A DNA stretch of 64,000 bases from Prosthecobacter dejongeii (GTDB lineage: Bacteria; Verrucomicrobiota; Verrucomicrobiia; Verrucomicrobiales; Verrucomicrobiaceae): assembly GCF_014203045.1 (NCBI RefSeq), contig NZ_JACHIF010000001.1, forward strand, positions 124,001 to 188,000. The letters are read 5' to 3'. Every line of letters starts with the position of its first letter. The stretch's first letter is position 1. The position numbers were made by a program, and so were the translations under genes. The notes below the pieces were generated by a model, which saw only the letters and a program-made list of their open reading frames with translations, did not search any database and was not told the DNA's origin. Below, in pieces: positions 62,448 through 64,000 of the stretch.

Positions 62448-64000
<1,553 letters not shown>

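Overview
The window looks like a stretch of chromosome from a member of the Verrucomicrobiota, probably near Prosthecobacter or Verrucomicrobium. This is inferred from gene content: planctomycete-type cytochrome c proteins (DUF1587/1592/1588/1585 and PSD1 types), a PVC-type heme-binding dehydrogenase with ThuA domains, ECF sigma factors paired with FecR-LamG or kinase genes, Tat-exported Gfo/Idh/MocA oxidoreductases and PQQ-propeller proteins of the DWPRWRGP type. Base composition is moderately GC-rich. Almost no gene has a recognisable Shine-Dalgarno sequence, which also fits this phylum. I found no rRNA, tRNA, CRISPR array, insertion sequence or prophage.

Layout. 1-7.9 kb: a cut-off ion channel, an MFS/spermidine-synthase fusion, an ECF sigma factor with a YfbK-like membrane protein lacking the VWA domain, a Fur regulator, an M23 peptidase and a DUF1592-type cytochrome. 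8-14.5 kb: transketolase, a DUF3160 protein and an unknown exported protein; each is followed by a near-identical terminator hairpin with a GNRA loop. 14.5-18 kb: a BlaI/BlaR1-like pair whose BlaR1 carries two secretin-like domains, with two BlaI-type operators in the divergent promoter shared with a KefF-like oxidoreductase. 18-25.2 kb: a PQQ propeller, a flavodoxin with a HmuS-like heme protein, and metE-metF divergent from metR. 25.2-28.4 kb: an ECF sigma factor and a membrane Ser/Thr kinase ending in a TlpA-like thioredoxin domain.

28.4-35.2 kb (minus strand) is a six-gene operon: NodT-type outer-membrane factor, MacA-like adaptor, MacB-like ATPase and permease, then an OmpR-type response regulator and its histidine kinase. 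35.5-37.8 kb: acetyltransferase, GntP permease and a small cupin-like protein. 37.9-44 kb: a 1653-residue double-ThuA PVC dehydrogenase-cytochrome, interrupted in frame by palindromic repeats, divergent from a sugar phosphate isomerase/epimerase. 44-51 kb: a di-heme DUF4384 protein divergent from a caspase-SUMF1 protein, then an OmpA protein and a TPR protein. 51-55.4 kb: an RNA m5U methyltransferase, a zinc-binding protein with a His-rich outer-membrane barrel, and WrbA. 55.6-57.2 kb: phosphatase, RpiB and thioesterase. 57.3-60.4 kb: SGNH hydrolase, Gfo/Idh/MocA oxidoreductase and a methyltransferase. 60.4 kb to the end: ECF sigma factor, FecR-LamG protein and a PSD1 cytochrome that runs off the window.

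The recurring theme is envelope signalling joined to catabolism: three ECF sigma modules, a two-component system and a BlaIR-type switch, alongside several exported heme proteins typical of polysaccharide-degrading PVC bacteria. The best candidates for undescribed biology are the kinase-TlpA fusion, the BlaR1-secretin fusion with its operators, the in-frame palindrome insertion in the ThuA protein, and the VWA-less YfbK protein behind a sigma factor.
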